64,000 nucleotides of DNA from Asterias rubens (lineage: Eukaryota; Echinodermata; Asteroidea; Forcipulatida; Asteriidae). Below, piece after piece: positions 21,291 to 33,237 of the stretch (the first letter of the stretch is position 1; each line of letters opens with the position of its first letter). Where the stretch lies: contig NC_047081.1 in the NCBI RefSeq assembly GCF_902459465.1, positions 10,011,883 through 10,075,882 of the forward strand, in the 5' to 3' direction. Position numbers and translations under genes: made by a program. The notes under the pieces are model-generated. The model ran no database searches and was not told where the DNA came from. It worked only from the letters and a program-made list of their open reading frames with translations.

Positions 21291-23234
21291 TTAAAAACGA
21301 TGCAAGACCTTGACCGAGTGCATATCAGCCACGATGAGGTCACCGGTAGGAGTAAACGTCATGCCAAGAGGAAAGTACAAACCACGAGCTACACAGCCGA
21401 TGTGCTCACCTGATGCATCGTAATGATGAATCTCATGGGTTGTCCGGCCATCGTAATGAACAGACACATAGATGTCTCCAGCATCGTCGCAGCATAGTCC
21501 AAGCGGTTTTACAGGTTTGCCATCAATGGAGGTGCTGATATTGAACACCTCGTTTCCCATGAAATCCAGACAAACTAGTTTCATCTCCGTGCAGTTTGTA
21601 AAAACCAGAAGCTCCGTGCTGCTTACAGATAGAAAGCAGTTGATACTAATATCGTCATGATGTATTGTGGAAATAATGGATCCATCCATATTATGAAGAG
21701 ATATTACCTTTCTCTTATAGTCAGCCACTGCAATTCGATCTTTCTTGTCCACATCAATACCACGAAGTAGACTCTTTGACTGGCTTTGCCCATCGACTCG
21801 ATTCTGTAAGGGTCTGAACTGACGAATGTATCTCAGTTCTCCATCATAAACCTTTACATCCTGTCTGTCAATAACCAGAAGCAGGTCATCAGAGGTCACC
21901 GCGACACCAACAGGTTGTTTTAGTTTACCGTCCTCTGATCCACTTTGACCACCTGTAGATTTGTAAATACCCTTTGATGTAAATGTGGATAATAGGCACC
22001 TGGCTGTATCATTAACGACAGTGTCACCATTGCTGAAGCAAGCAACGTCTCTTGCCCACTCGAACTCCACCTCACCTTCCCCTTCTTTACCAAACTCTGT
22101 CTTCACCTCCCACTTCTCTTCCTCTAGTATTTCACCAAGATCTGCATCAGTGACGATATCATGACCTTTGAAAGCGATGAATGACTTACTAAGCTGCACT
22201 GTTTGAAACTGGAGCTCTTTGTGGAAGTCTAAGTTGTGCATAACTTTTGGCTTCAGGTCCAGCAGCTCAAAGTTATCAGCATGATGCATCAAGTCATTGA
22301 CTGAAGCTACGATCTGCTCTGCACGGCTCATCTTATCGTGATTGCTGCTCTGTGTGCTCTCAAATCCCTCACCTCTTTCTTGACCAATTTGAGTGATTCT
22401 TTCTTGAAGGAGGCGTGATGCATTTCTTATCTTAGTGATTTCCTCTTCCTCCTTAGCCACAATATCTCGAAGAGCCCGGTCGACCATGAGCTGTAATCTA
22501 CGATGCGAGTGCTTGATAGAGTCGTCCACTTTTTGGAATTGTTTGCGACACTCGTCAAACTTCTGCAAGGCTTCATCAACAGCTCGACGATAAGATCGAA
22601 TGGAATCATTGATCTCAGAGAGATTGTGGCTTGTCGCTCGGTGATCAAACACCGCACATTTGAGACACACAAGTAAATCACACGTATCGCAATAGAAACA
22701 CAGGTCCTGGTCACTGTGTTTTCGGCACTTTTGTGGCTCAGTTTTGTTCTTGTCTTTGGGTCGCTCATTTGACGAGCCGACAGCATCAACGATTTGATGA
22801 TGCTTGTTATTTTTTAGTTTTGCATGGTTTTTCAGACATGTTTTGCAAAAAATTGCATCACAGTCAACACACCGTGAGACATCTTCAAGACCTTCGTCGC
22901 ACCAAACGCAAGTCAAGACAGGTGGGTTAATGTTCTTCTTTGGACCTTCAAGATTGATGACGTCATCAATAAGCGAGCTCAAGAAAAAGCAGCCAAGAAG
23001 ATCCGACAATCCCCCGTCTGGGATTGACGTTTCTTTTTTACACATTGGGCAAATAATAGTGTCCGTCTTCGGATCCTGTTTGTCTATAAGTTCCTGAAGA
23101 CATTTGAAGCAAAAGCTGTGCAGACAGTCCAGGATTTTCGGATTGGTGAACCGACTCAGGCAGATTGGGCATTCGATGTGTACATGGCTTATCTTGCAAG
23201 TGGTCTCAGTGGTGGGTAGTGCGGCTTCGGCCAT
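21291..23234 (-). CDS. TRIM-NHL protein (putative E3 ubiquitin ligase), 647 aa
   Basis: This is a complete frame with RING (22-65), two B-boxes (109-151, 170-203), coiled coil and six-blade NHL propeller. All zinc ligands match the other copies. Its RING/coiled-coil half is nearly identical to the gene at 31001-32932. Its last blades match the gene at 60796-62733 (VSVHYDGRTTHEIHHYD), so the gene is a mosaic. Features of its own are VEFEWARDV and VVNDTARCLL in the first blade, VIDRQDV in the second, and SSTELLVFTNCTEMKL in the fourth. Position 200 reads RATSHN instead of RASSHN. A polyadenylation hexamer AATAAA lies about 80 bp after the stop (reverse of 21209-21214). Confidence 0.93.
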   Translation of the reverse strand: MAEAALPTTETTCKISHVHIECPICLSRFTNPKILDCLHSFCFKCLQELIDKQDPKTDTIICPMCKKETSIPDGGLSDLLGCFFLSSLIDDVINLEGPKKNINPPVLTCVWCDEGLEDVSRCVDCDAIFCKTCLKNHAKLKNNKHHQIVDAVGSSNERPKDKNKTEPQKCRKHSDQDLCFYCDTCDLLVCLKCAVFDHRATSHNLSEINDSIRSYRRAVDEALQKFDECRKQFQKVDDSIKHSHRRLQLMVDRALRDIVAKEEEEITKIRNASRLLQERITQIGQERGEGFESTQSSNHDKMSRAEQIVASVNDLMHHADNFELLDLKPKVMHNLDFHKELQFQTVQLSKSFIAFKGHDIVTDADLGEILEEEKWEVKTEFGKEGEGEVEFEWARDVACFSNGDTVVNDTARCLLSTFTSKGIYKSTGGQSGSEDGKLKQPVGVAVTSDDLLLVIDRQDVKVYDGELRYIRQFRPLQNRVDGQSQSKSLLRGIDVDKKDRIAVADYKRKVISLHNMDGSIISTIHHDDISINCFLSVSSTELLVFTNCTEMKLVCLDFMGNEVFNISTSIDGKPVKPLGLCCDDAGDIYVSVHYDGRTTHEIHHYDASGEHIGCVARGLYFPLGMTFTPTGDLIVADMHSVKVLHRF

Positions 23235-23420
23235 CTTGATGAGAAAGGGGTTCTGTTACCTGATGAAATAAACCAATGTTCATTTTACAATCGGTAAGTT
23301 AGCCTGAACATCTGACGTCACACTTCGAGGCTTGTGAGTAACACCAGAGACTGGCCTCCAGTCGGCGTGTATCTTCACCTTTGACCTACATTCATTTCAC
23401 AGAGATACGCAGTCAATGCA
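23235..23420 (-). promoter_or_regulatory. Proximal upstream region with CRE and DR1
   Basis: The CRE is at 23313-23320 and the DR1 at 23375-23387. The acceptor-like GGTTTATTTCATCAG precedes the ATG by about 25 bp. Immediately beyond this region lies a retrotransposon fragment. Confidence 0.48.
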
Positions 23421-23539
23421 AGTACATATGCACATGCATGTAAGGTATACAATCACATTCTGGCTACGGGCCTTTATTTGTTGATCCTAAAAAACACAAA
23501 CTTCAAAAACTCCGCTAATATTTCGTATAGCTTTCAAAC

Positions 23540-25009
23540 ATTTTGATCGAGTCAACCATGATTTTCTTTTGTACAAACTGAATTCCTACAATATTCATCC
23601 AAATGTATTAATTTTGTTACAAAGTTATCTACCTGGCAGAAAACATAGAGTAGTTGTGGATGGTTTTTCTTCCGAATGGAAAACAGTGCCCTCTGGAATT
23701 CCACAGGGTTCAATTCTAGGACCTCTCTTATTTACATTTTTTGTTAACGTTCTTCCTGAATGTTTAAGTAATAAATGTTTACTTTATGCTGATGATCTGA
23801 AGGTTTTTCGTCAGATTGGTTGCACAGCCGATACTATTTCTTTGCAGGCTGACTTAGATAGAATTCTTGACTGGTCTAAAACATGGCGTCTATTTCTTAA
23901 CGTTAACAAATGTAGCATTTTAACCCTGACTCTTAAGAAGAAGCCTGTCAAATTTGATTATACCTTAGGTGATAATATTCTTACTCGTGTTGATGTCCAA
24001 AAAGATCTTGGTACTTTTATTGACAGCAGACTCACTTTCAACTCGCACGTTTATACTATTATCAAAAAAGCCAATCGCAAGAGTGGTTTAGTATGGCGTA
24101 ACTTTCGCTCCTTAAAGAATGAGCATGTTTTACGTACCTTGTTTTGTTCTCTCATCAGACCTAATCTTGAATTTTGTACCATTGTATTTAACTCTATTTC
24201 AGCCCATCAAGCACATAGACTACAGGGAGTTCAGTTTCGTTTTCTCAAATTTATTCATAGGACACTAAATAATGGCACTGTTTATAACCTGGATTATCTT
24301 GACCTATGTAAAATGTACAGACTTCCACCCCTTAGACAGAGAAGAATATTGAATGACTGTCTATTTCTCTACAGATCTTTCCACAATCATTTTAGCAACA
24401 CTGAGTTCAACACCTTTGCCTTACATGTTCCTAACCGTAATACTAGACAGTCTATTAAACACATCTTATATGTGCCAAGGAATCGGGTAGATGTGACAAA
24501 GCGTGGCTTTTTGTCAAGGATTTCCTCCACATATAATAGTATCCATGGTTCTTGTGATGTGTTCGGAGCCCCTTCTCTTAATTCCTTTCGTGGTCAGGTT
24601 TTGAGTGCCATATCCTCTTCCAGTAACTAATGTATACATGTATTTACAGTGTTTTGTTTTATTTTATTTAGTATTGTTTACATCGATTTTTTTTCCTTGT
24701 CTTTTTATCGTTTATTCTGTTTATAATTTAATGTAGGCTTTTGCTTTTAAAATTTATTTTAAATATATTTTCACAGTCATTCATGGTGGTCTGTTTCTGT
24801 TCCCTATTTTATTTTACTTAATCTTCAATGTATGCTTTAATTTTCTTTGTTAAGATGATTCTATTTTAATTGTTAACTTTGTACATATCAGATTGTTTTT
24901 ATACAGGCTATATGAATATTTCTTATTGGTTTTTTTTTGTATCCTTTCCTGTAATTGGCGGCTCGTCCGATGTTGGTTTGGTCAATAAATATATATAAAC
25001 ATTTATATA
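23540..25009 (+). mobile_element. Non-LTR retrotransposon, 5'-truncated, copy A
   Basis: It holds an open frame of 353 residues (23569-24630) covering the middle and end of a reverse transcriptase. There are SGIPQGSILGPLLF, the catalytic YADD, and a thumb region WSKTWRLFLNVNKC, followed by the C-terminal part to the stop. The type is Jockey/CR1-like. The motif A aspartate (DFSKAFD) is missing, because the homology begins just after it, at ATTTTGATCGAGTC. FFVNVLPE has V where the other copies have the usual D. The tail after the stop is about 380 bp and ends AATAAATATATATAA...TATATAAT. It is the longest uninterrupted copy, but it cannot be active. Confidence 0.85.
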
Positions 25010-25311
25010 ATTCTAATCGGTCACGTGCACTAAGACAACTAAGTCCTACCTCAAGCTGTAGATGTGACTAATGCTCACTGTGCACACTTAAACCTCTTTG
25101 ATGAATCGGAAGTGGAAGATGGCCGGCGAACAGTAGGCCCTAATGGATTCTGTGCGATAAACAAAGTTTAAAACATTAATTACAAAAAAGTTAACCATCT
25201 TCGCCAACCTACAAAATGTACTTTGGTACTTCCGCAAAAGCAAATGAACCATGGTTACCGGGTCATGGAGGGCTTATAAATCCCATGTAAGTAACACAAA
25301 GCTAAACCCTA

Positions 25312-25655
25312 GCTCTAGAGGGTGTGCGTAAAGCGCTCGCCTCTCACCAAGGTGACCCCGGTTCGATTCCCCGCCAGGGCCATGAGTTGAGTTGTGGTTT
25401 GGCTCTTTGCTGTGCCACGAGGGTTTTCCAGAGCATCCCGTTTTCCTCCCTCGGGAAAAATCAAACACTTTCGATCTTGGCTGTGCTCCGTGGTCATAAT
25501 GGGTTGATTGATGTGGCTGGCAACCAAAGGCGCGTCCTTGCATGCCTGCTTCTCGTACACGTCGTAGCCGCGTCCTTCGCAGTTCAGCTCTATAGCTGCG
25601 AGTAAGGATGGTTAGCCCCCCAAATTATTATTATTACTATTATTATATATCAAAT
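25312..25655 (+). repeat. SINE-1, copy 3
   Basis: It has the same tRNA-derived head (B-box GGTTCGATTCC) and ATT tail, in the same site. Antisense open frames through it (25274-25543 and 25315-25560) are by-products of the repeat. Confidence 0.75.
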
Positions 25656-25657
25656 AA

Positions 25658-25794
25658 TAAACCACAAGGGAAACTGACTGGGTACATTTTTAAATGATTT
25701 AGGATTGAACAAAGAAAAATTTACTAGAGCGGGATTTGAACCAACGACCTCCGGTTTAACGTGCCGGCGCTCCACCAACTGAGCTATCTAGCCC
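25658..25794 (-). repeat. SINE-2 with tRNA-like head, copy 3
   Basis: The head at 25722-25794 (- strand) has an intact A-box and B-box (GGTTCAAATCC). The tail is A/T-rich. Confidence 0.6.
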
Positions 25795-26864
25795 TATGTT
25801 GGTGGTCTCCAACAAGTAGTTTCTCAGAACTGGGAAAACCCATCGTACTCTACGACACATGGTTTAATGGTGCAAAACTTCATAATAGCATTATACACAT
25901 TGTACACACTCTGTGCCTACATGCACCGTTTAATACCAACCATTGTGCTAGTGGGTGCTACATGATGATTATCTCACATATCAATGGACGGTGTTTGTGT
26001 CATAGAGCTATTATAGCCATCATGGTTTGTGCATAGGGCAAGGAACAGCTCTATGGTTCGTGGAAATAGAAAATGAATGATGTGACAAATAAATTAAAGA
26101 ACTATTATGAACGAATGATTAAGAATAAGATTAAGAATGAAACACGAAGACTTCAGTCTAGTGTAGTTGTGTTTCATGAAAAACAAAAAACTTCTATAAT
26201 ACTAAAAACATCGGTAATGGTGTTTCATTCAATACATCACAAAAAACAAGACCGTGCACTACTGTTTATAGTCATATCATGGAGGTAGAATAGAGCTAAG
26301 TTCATGTACATGTACTGTAGTGTTTAGTGTGAACAAGTAGCATAAACCTGTCACCACCTGTGTCACTTCATGGTTCATGGCGGTAGAAATAGCCCCCATG
26401 CCATAGATGGTCATCATGTTCATTAAAATTAAGACAACATAGACTCTAGATCAGGTAAAGTCCTACCTCAAGCTGTCGATGTGACCATATGTGACTAATG
26501 CTCACTGCGTACACCTGAACTTCTTCGTTGGAATATTGCTGGTTGTAACGTTCAAAAAGCAGTGCACCCCTTCGCCAACTAACTCGACACCGATGTGTAG
26601 GTGTGAATGTATTCAGTAGTACACGCCCAGATCTGCTGTGCGTAAATGCACTAGTAGCAATTTCTCCCTACTGGAAAAACCCACTGTGCTGCATTCTACG
26701 GTGGCCTGTTGCAACCATTGCGATAGTGTGCACTGAATGATAATTTCCTCATTTCAATGACATTTCGTATCTGATGTGTGCTGTGGAACTTGATGTTTTT
26801 TAAGTCTAATATAATTGAATATTGAATAATTAAGTACTGGCTGGTTGAACATTGAATCTGGTTA

Positions 26865-27245
26865 AAGGCGGTGGACACTATTGGTAATTACTCAATATAA
26901 TTATTAGCATTAAACCTCACTTGGTAAAGAGTAATGGGGTGAGGTTTGCAGTATAAAACATTGTGAGAAACGGCTCCCTCTGAAGTGGAGTAGTTTTCGA
27001 GATAGAAGTAATTTTCCACGAATTTGATTTCGAGACCTCAAGTTTAGAACTTGAGGTCTCGAAATCAACCATCTAAACGCACACAACTTCGTATGACTAG
27101 GGTGTTTTCTTCTTTCATAATTATCTCACAACTTTGATGACCGATTGAGCTCAAATTTTCACAGGTTAGTTATGTTATGCATATGTTGAGATACACCAAC
27201 TGTGAAGGCTAGTCTTTGACAGTTACCAATAGTGTCCACTGCCTT
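26865..27245. mobile_element. MITE-A upstream site, copy 3
   Basis: The TIR pair AAGGCGGTGGACACTATTGG / CCAATAGTGTCCACTGCCTT and the internal palindrome are intact. It is flanked by AACATTGAATCTGG on both sides. Confidence 0.88.
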
Positions 27246-28061
27246 TAAACATTGAATCTGGCTGGTTAAACTAAGCCATTAGATACTTTCGGTACAGGGA
27301 AAAAAAGAATTCACAGATTTACAAATAACTTAAAGCCATTGGACACTTTCGGTAAACAGTATTGTCCAAGGCCCACACTTCGTGTATCACAACTGATATA
27401 CAAAATAACAAACCTGTGAAAATTTAGGCTCAATCGGTCATCGGAGTCAGGTAAAAATAACGGGTAAAACCCCACCCTTGTTTCCGCACGTTTCGCCGTG
27501 TCATGACATGTTTTTAATTGTTTTGTGCACGCGGTATACATGGAACACCGTACCTTCCGACTTCAGTTTTCGTACCCCACCGTACCTACGTCATAACACC
27601 ATGAACTGTGTGCATTGAACATGACCTTCCACAATCGTGTCTGCCGTATCAACATTGTATGCAAATAACTGACATAGTGTAAACCATTTGACTTTTATGA
27701 TACTACAAGCACAATCCAGTTTGCTGCTTTTCACGGTACATCATGTTCTCGGGGAACCTATTCTCAAAATGGCGTTCATGCATGCCATTGAGATATGAAT
27801 AGTTTTTCGTTGAGTACATTTGGGTACTGATTTCTGTTCGGCAAGTTATACCATGGAGGTAGAATTACATGGCTATCTGTGGAAGGAAGGTTTTGAAAAC
27901 AGACAATACGTTTTGCTATATGGTTTCCACATGCTTCAAAAAAGGACCAGTTACCCATAAAAAACAACTGCGAGTAAGAATGTCTAACAAGAATAATTAT
28001 TACAGGCAATTATGACTCCCCATATGCTGATATGGCGAGCGTGTAAGACAGTGGCTGCGTG

Positions 28062-28107
28062 TGACGTCATCAGTGGAAGGGGTCAAAGGGCGGAAGTTCC
28101 TTCCGCC
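28062..28107. promoter_or_regulatory. CRE / DR1 / ETS hairpin cluster, copy 3
   Basis: The CRE is at 28062-28069, followed by a DR1-like GGGTCAAAGGGC and an ETS hairpin at 28089-28107. All three are unchanged from copy 1. Confidence 0.5.
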
Positions 28108-28598
28108 GCAAAGAGACGCCTTTTGAAAATGAACTCGCTAAAAAGAATATTGGTGCAGGATTTCTTTTGAATTTTAATAAAAGACAGTAGAGCGGGTGGG
28201 GTCCTGTGGTTTGTTTTTAGTTTGTGAGAAAAGGCTGCTCCGAGGGGAGTGGGGGGGGGGGGGGTGTTTCGTGACACTGGTGGAAGGTAATACGGACTGA
28301 TAGTGTTAAACCAATGATGTTTTTTGCTGTTTATTTGTTTGTTCGTCCGTTCCCCCTTTTTATAGGGGGAGGGGGTAGTTCTGACCTATTGGGGTTAGAG
28401 GTCACGTTTATAGTAAACCAATTAATCCTTTTGAGGAAGTTTTGGGATAAAGAGAATAATGTACGTTGGTGATGCGTGTCTTTGGTTTCCCTACAAATGG
28501 TTTTATTATTGTTGATGCTTCATTGAATCGAACCTTCTTGGTATTTTACCACCAACATGGCGACATCCCGTCTTCTATTTATAACCTTTGTCATAATA

Positions 28599-29075
28599 TT
28601 AAGACAGCAAAAAAAGTAACGCGGCTGTTGTAAAAGCACATATAATTTTAAACTTGTTACTCCTATTCAAAAAATTAAAATACACCGAAACGGACAATTT
28701 TATTACGGTGATTTTGACACCTTGTTTGTTACAATCGGTCGAGTATTGTTGTTGCGGTATGTGCCCAGTTCCACAGTGTTGCAGTAACTCTTATTGACAT
28801 GATTACTCTCTCTCTGATTCAGCGTGAAGCTAATAGCAGAAATTTTGAAAAGCTGTTCTTGTCAATAGCAGTTACTGCAACAATGCAAGTAGGCACCTTC
28901 CACCTGTAAGCACTTACCGCGACAACAATACTCGACCGATTATAACAACCGATGTGTCAAAATCACCGTAATTAAATTTTCCGTATCCTGGTATTATCAA
29001 TTTTAGAATACGAGTTACAAGTTTAAAATTATAGGTGCTTTTACAACAGCTGGGTTACTTTTTTTGCTGTCTTTA
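28599..29075. mobile_element. Fold-back element, copy 3
   Basis: It is a complete near-palindrome with ends TTAAGACAGCAAAAAAAG and TTTTTTTGCTGTCTTTA. Here the left joint reads ATAATATTAAGAC, so a short upstream open frame (MATSRLLFITFVII...) runs a few codons into the element. Confidence 0.75.
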
Positions 29076-29413
29076 GTAAAGATATTATATGCAACGAGCT
29101 CGTACATATTAATTTCGGTTTTTACACATACATGGTTCAGTACACTATGTGTAGGGGGGGGGGACATGTTGATTACATTGGCCCTGGTATGAACACCAAG
29201 AAAAACCTTTAAGAATTGAAGAATAAACTTCTTTCCGCGGAGAGTTAATTTGATGGTTTATTCTTAAGAACTTAAGTTCAACTTGAATAACGCTTTAGGG
29301 AATCAAATTACAGTTGAATCTTATAAATTTCTTCAATTTACTAAAACTACATATTAAAATGATTTAACGGTAGAATAGCAGGAAAATACATTGTCTACCA
29401 ACTACCAAACACA

Positions 29414-29788
29414 GGCAGTGGACACTATTGGTAATTACTCAAAATAATTATTATCATAAAACCTTTCTTGATTACGAGTAATGGGGAGAGGTATGGTATC
29501 AAACATTGTGAGAAACAGCTCCCTCTAAAGTGACGTAGTTTTCTAGAAACAAATAATATTCCATGAACTTGATTTCGAGACCTCAGATTTAGAGTTTGAG
29601 GTCTCGAAATCAAGCATCTGAAAGCACACAACTTCGTGTGACAAGGGTGTTTTTTTTGTCATTACTATCTTGCAACTTCGACGACCAATTGAGCTCAAAT
29701 TTGAACAGGTTTGTTATTTTATGCATATGTTGAGATACACCAAGTGAGAAGACTGGTCTTTGACAATTACCAATAGTGTCCAGTGTTT
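29414..29788. mobile_element. MITE-A in the downstream site, unit 4
   Basis: The left end is GGCAGTGGACACTATTGG and the right end AATTACCAATAGTGTCCAGTG. It is the same site as at 5009, and differs from the copy at 46994 by almost nothing. Confidence 0.85.
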
Positions 29789-30891
29789 TTAATTATATTG
29801 TTTGAAAGTTAAACCAAAGATTTGAAAATTATCAATTGAGTGATTTGGTTCGAATAGGAAGTGAATAGCGGTAGCGCAAAGCAAATGCATTTTACAAGCC
29901 TTTAATTTTGTATATATTATTTTCTTTTTTGTCTTCATTGGGTAGCATTATGTTATACACTAAACATTATTAACTGTCATGTCTGAAGGTGGCGCCCTAG
30001 CATTGTTCTGTATCCAACGGCATGTCTGAAGTATAACTGTACTATTATTCAAAAATTGCATCGACTTTTCGAAGAATGATAACATCAGTTACTTCAATTG
30101 TTAATTATTTACTTATCAAATGAAGGCTTTTATTTTATTTTAAAACGTGGCGTGATTATAAAAATAAGGCCATACGGTCTGAAGCATAAAGGCAATCAAA
30201 GAGCACTTAAATTTAAAAGCTGTAAATGATTTAAAAGTAAGTTAAAAGTTTGCGGATAGCAACCATATTAAGATAGTTTTTACGATTTTGATTTCTCTTT
30301 TCCCACAGTTCACTCTTGAGAAATTCGATGCTAACTTGACACCATTGGCCATTTTTCGGATCTGGGATCCCTACAACCTTGTTAGTATCTCGTGTCAATG
30401 CTTCGGTTTGCTGTCAACAATCTAAAGTGATTTATCAGACTTGGTTACGGTTCTTACTGGAGACGTTGTCTTCTCATAGTAAGGTATTTACATGTTACAT
30501 GAGAGCTGCTCATCATCAACCAACATTCGTAGCTCTACACTCTTTGCAATCTAGGTGGCTGCTTATAAAATGAAAAATCGTGGAGTCTAGTAAAACCACG
30601 TTTTCCTAGCTAGATAACTGTACATGAAGCTTGGAGTTTCCTCCTGAGCGGTCTCTGGCTGTGATTTACCTCACAATAATTGTCACGATTTTGCATCATA
30701 CCATTCTTTGTTTGGTTAACCGGAACATCGGGACATTACTTTATAAATGACTCAATGCAAAGCGAGAGTCGAACAATCATAAAAGCTTTTGGTACGTTTT
30801 GAATACTATTTTGAATGTACATTTTGTCCAAAATGAGAATGTTTACATTCTTGTCGAAAGACTGGGTTAGTCTCTAATTTGATTTTAGCTA

Positions 30892-30911
30892 TGCATTTGT
30901 GCACAAATGCA
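30892..30911. repeat. 20-bp perfect palindrome in TRIM 3' flank
   Basis: TGCATTTGTGCACAAATGCA equals its own reverse complement. It belongs to a stretch of about 45 bp that no other unit has, and replaces the segment that carries AATAAA (- strand) in the others. Confidence 0.8.
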
Positions 30912-31000
30912 ATCATGTCTAGATTATTATGGTTCAACTTAGTGAATTTCCTTGTTATTCACGATATTGTACCATTTTCGACCATGACGTCATCGACACT

Positions 31001-32932
31001 TTACAAACGATGCAAGACCTTGACCGAGTGCATCTCAGCCACGATAAGGTCACCGGTAGGAGTAAACGTCATGCCAAGAGGATTGTACAAGCCACGAGCA
31101 ACACAGCCGATGTGCTCACCTAATGCATCGTAATGATGAATCTCAAAGATTCCCCGGTCACCACAATAAACAGACACATAGATGTCTCCAGCATCGTCGC
31201 AGCATAGTCCCAGCGGTTTTACAGGTTTGCCATCAATGGAGGTGCTGATATTGAACACCTCGTTTCCCATGAAATCCAGACAAACAAGTTTCATCTTCTC
31301 GAAGTTTGTAAAAATCAGACGCTCCTTGCTGCTTACAGATAGAAACCAGTAATAAATATCGTCATGACGTATTGTGGAAATAATGGATCCATCCATATTA
31401 TGCAGAGATATTACCTTTCTCTCACAGTCAGCCACTGCAATTCGATCTTTCTTGTCCACAGCAATACCACAAAGTAGACTCTCTGACTGCCCCTCGACGT
31501 GATCCTCTGAGGGTCTGAACTGACGAATATATCTCAGTTCTCCATCATAAACCTTTATATCCTCTCCGTCAGTAACCAGAAGCAGGTCATCAGAGGTCAC
31601 GGCGGCACCAAAAGGTTGTTTTAGTTTACCGTCCTCTGATCCACTTTGAACACCTGTAGATTTGTAATTACCCTTTGATGTAAATGTGAATAGGCACCTG
31701 CTTGTATCAGTAACGACAATATCACCATTGCTGAAGCAAGCAACGTCTCTTGCACACTTGAACTCCCCCTCACCTTCCCCTTCTTTACCAAACTCTGTCT
31801 TCACCTCCCACTTCTCTTCCTCTAGTATTTCACCGAGATCTGCATCAGTGACGATATCATGACCTTTGAACCCGATGAATGACTTGCTATGCTGCACTGT
31901 TTGAAACTGGAGCTCTTTGTGGAAGTCTAAGTTGTGCATAACTTTTGGCTTCAGGTCCAGCAGCTCAAAGTTATCAGCATGATGCATCAAGTCATTGACT
32001 GAAGCTACGATCTGCTCTGCACGGCTCATCTTATCGTGATTGCTGCTCTGTGTGCTCTCAAATCCCTCACCTCTTTCTTGACCAATTTGAGTGATTCTTT
32101 CTTGAAGGAGGCGAGATGCATTTCTTATCTTAGTGATTTCCTCTTCCTCCTTAGCCACAATATCTCGAAGAGCCCGGTCGACCATGAGCTGTAATCTACG
32201 ATGCGAGTGCTTGATAGAGTCGTCCACTTTTTGGAATTGTTTGCGACACTCGTCAAACTTCTGCAAGGCTTCATCAACAGCTCGACGATAAGATCGAATG
32301 GAATCATTGATCTCAGAGAGATTGTGGCTTGACGCTCGGTGATCAAACACCGCACATTTGAGACACACAAGTAAATCACACGTATCGCAATAGAAACACA
32401 GGTCCTGGTCACTGTGTTTTCGGCACTTTTGTGGCTCAGTTTTGTTCTTGTCTTTGGGTCGCTCATTTGACGAGCCGACAGCATCAACGATTTGATGATG
32501 CTTGTTTTTTTTTAGTTTTGCATGGTTTTTCAGACATGTTTTGCAAAAAATTGCATCACAGTCAACACACCGTGAGACATCTTCAAGACCTTCGTCGCAC
32601 CAAACGCAAGTCAAGACAGGTGGGTTAATGTTCTTCTTTGGACCTTCAAGATTGATGACGTCATCAATAAGCGAGCTCAAGAAAAAGCAGCCAAGAAGAT
32701 CCGACAATCCCCCGTCTGGGATTGACGTTTCTTTTTTACACATTGGGCAAATAATAGTGTCCGTCTTCGGATCCTGTTTGTCTATAAGTTCCTGAAGACA
32801 TTTGAAGCAAAAGCTGTGCAGACAGTCCAGGATTTTCGGATTGGTGAACCGACTCAGGCAGATTGGGCATTCGATGTGTACATGGCTTATCTTGCAAGTG
32901 GTCTCAGTGGTGGGTAGTGCGGCTTCGGCCAT
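31001..32932 (-). CDS. TRIM-NHL protein (putative E3 ubiquitin ligase), 643 aa
   Basis: This is a complete frame with the same domain order: RING 22-65, B-boxes 109-151 and 170-203, coiled coil about 206-330, NHL about 388-643. It is shorter than 647 residues because of small in-frame losses in the propeller (CLFTF for CLLSTF; IYYWFLS for SINCFLS). Private residues are DTSRCLF, VYCGDRGIFEIHH, DALGEHIG and IVAEMHS. The first 350 residues are almost identical to the gene at 21291. Unlike its neighbours it has no AATAAA in the usual 3' place, where a short insertion with a palindrome replaces it. Function is inferred from the family. Confidence 0.93.
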   Translation of the reverse strand: MAEAALPTTETTCKISHVHIECPICLSRFTNPKILDCLHSFCFKCLQELIDKQDPKTDTIICPMCKKETSIPDGGLSDLLGCFFLSSLIDDVINLEGPKKNINPPVLTCVWCDEGLEDVSRCVDCDAIFCKTCLKNHAKLKKNKHHQIVDAVGSSNERPKDKNKTEPQKCRKHSDQDLCFYCDTCDLLVCLKCAVFDHRASSHNLSEINDSIRSYRRAVDEALQKFDECRKQFQKVDDSIKHSHRRLQLMVDRALRDIVAKEEEEITKIRNASRLLQERITQIGQERGEGFESTQSSNHDKMSRAEQIVASVNDLMHHADNFELLDLKPKVMHNLDFHKELQFQTVQHSKSFIGFKGHDIVTDADLGEILEEEKWEVKTEFGKEGEGEGEFKCARDVACFSNGDIVVTDTSRCLFTFTSKGNYKSTGVQSGSEDGKLKQPFGAAVTSDDLLLVTDGEDIKVYDGELRYIRQFRPSEDHVEGQSESLLCGIAVDKKDRIAVADCERKVISLHNMDGSIISTIRHDDIYYWFLSVSSKERLIFTNFEKMKLVCLDFMGNEVFNISTSIDGKPVKPLGLCCDDAGDIYVSVYCGDRGIFEIHHYDALGEHIGCVARGLYNPLGMTFTPTGDLIVAEMHSVKVLHRL

Positions 32933-33120
32933 CTTGATGAGAAAGGGGTTCTGTTACCTGATGAAATAAACCAATGTTCATTTTACAATCGGTAAGTTAG
33001 CCTGAACATCTGACGTCACACTTCGAGGCTTGTGAGTAACACCAGAGACTGGCCTCCAGTCGGCGTGTATCTTCACCTTTGACCTACATTCATTTCACAG
33101 AGATACGCAGTCAATGCAAG
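32933..33120 (-). promoter_or_regulatory. Proximal upstream region with CRE and DR1
   Basis: The CRE is at 33011-33018 and the DR1 at 33073-33085, with an acceptor-like tract 25 bp before the ATG. It is almost identical to the region at 23235-23420. Confidence 0.48.
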
Positions 33121-33237
33121 TACATATGCACATGCATGTAAGGTATACAATCACATTCTGGCTACGGGCCTTTATTTGTTGATCCTAAAAAACACAAACT
33201 TCAAAAACTCCGCTAATATTTCGTATAGCTTTCAAAC

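Larger units (their letters stand above)
23235..31000. other. Spacer unit 4
   Basis: Contents in order: retrotransposon fragment, SINE-1, SINE-2, MITE-A, MITE-B remnant (27335-27510), CRE/DR1/ETS cluster, G-run near 28250, fold-back element, G-run near 29155, MITE-A in the downstream site, and TRIM 3' flank with a 20-bp perfect palindrome at 30892. About 26000-30430 is nearly identical to 43600-48015. Confidence 0.7.

Noticed and set aside
23569-24630. Functional reverse transcriptase gene
   Set aside because: The frame is long, but the motif A aspartate and all upstream parts (endonuclease, ORF1) are missing. It was duplicated with the array.
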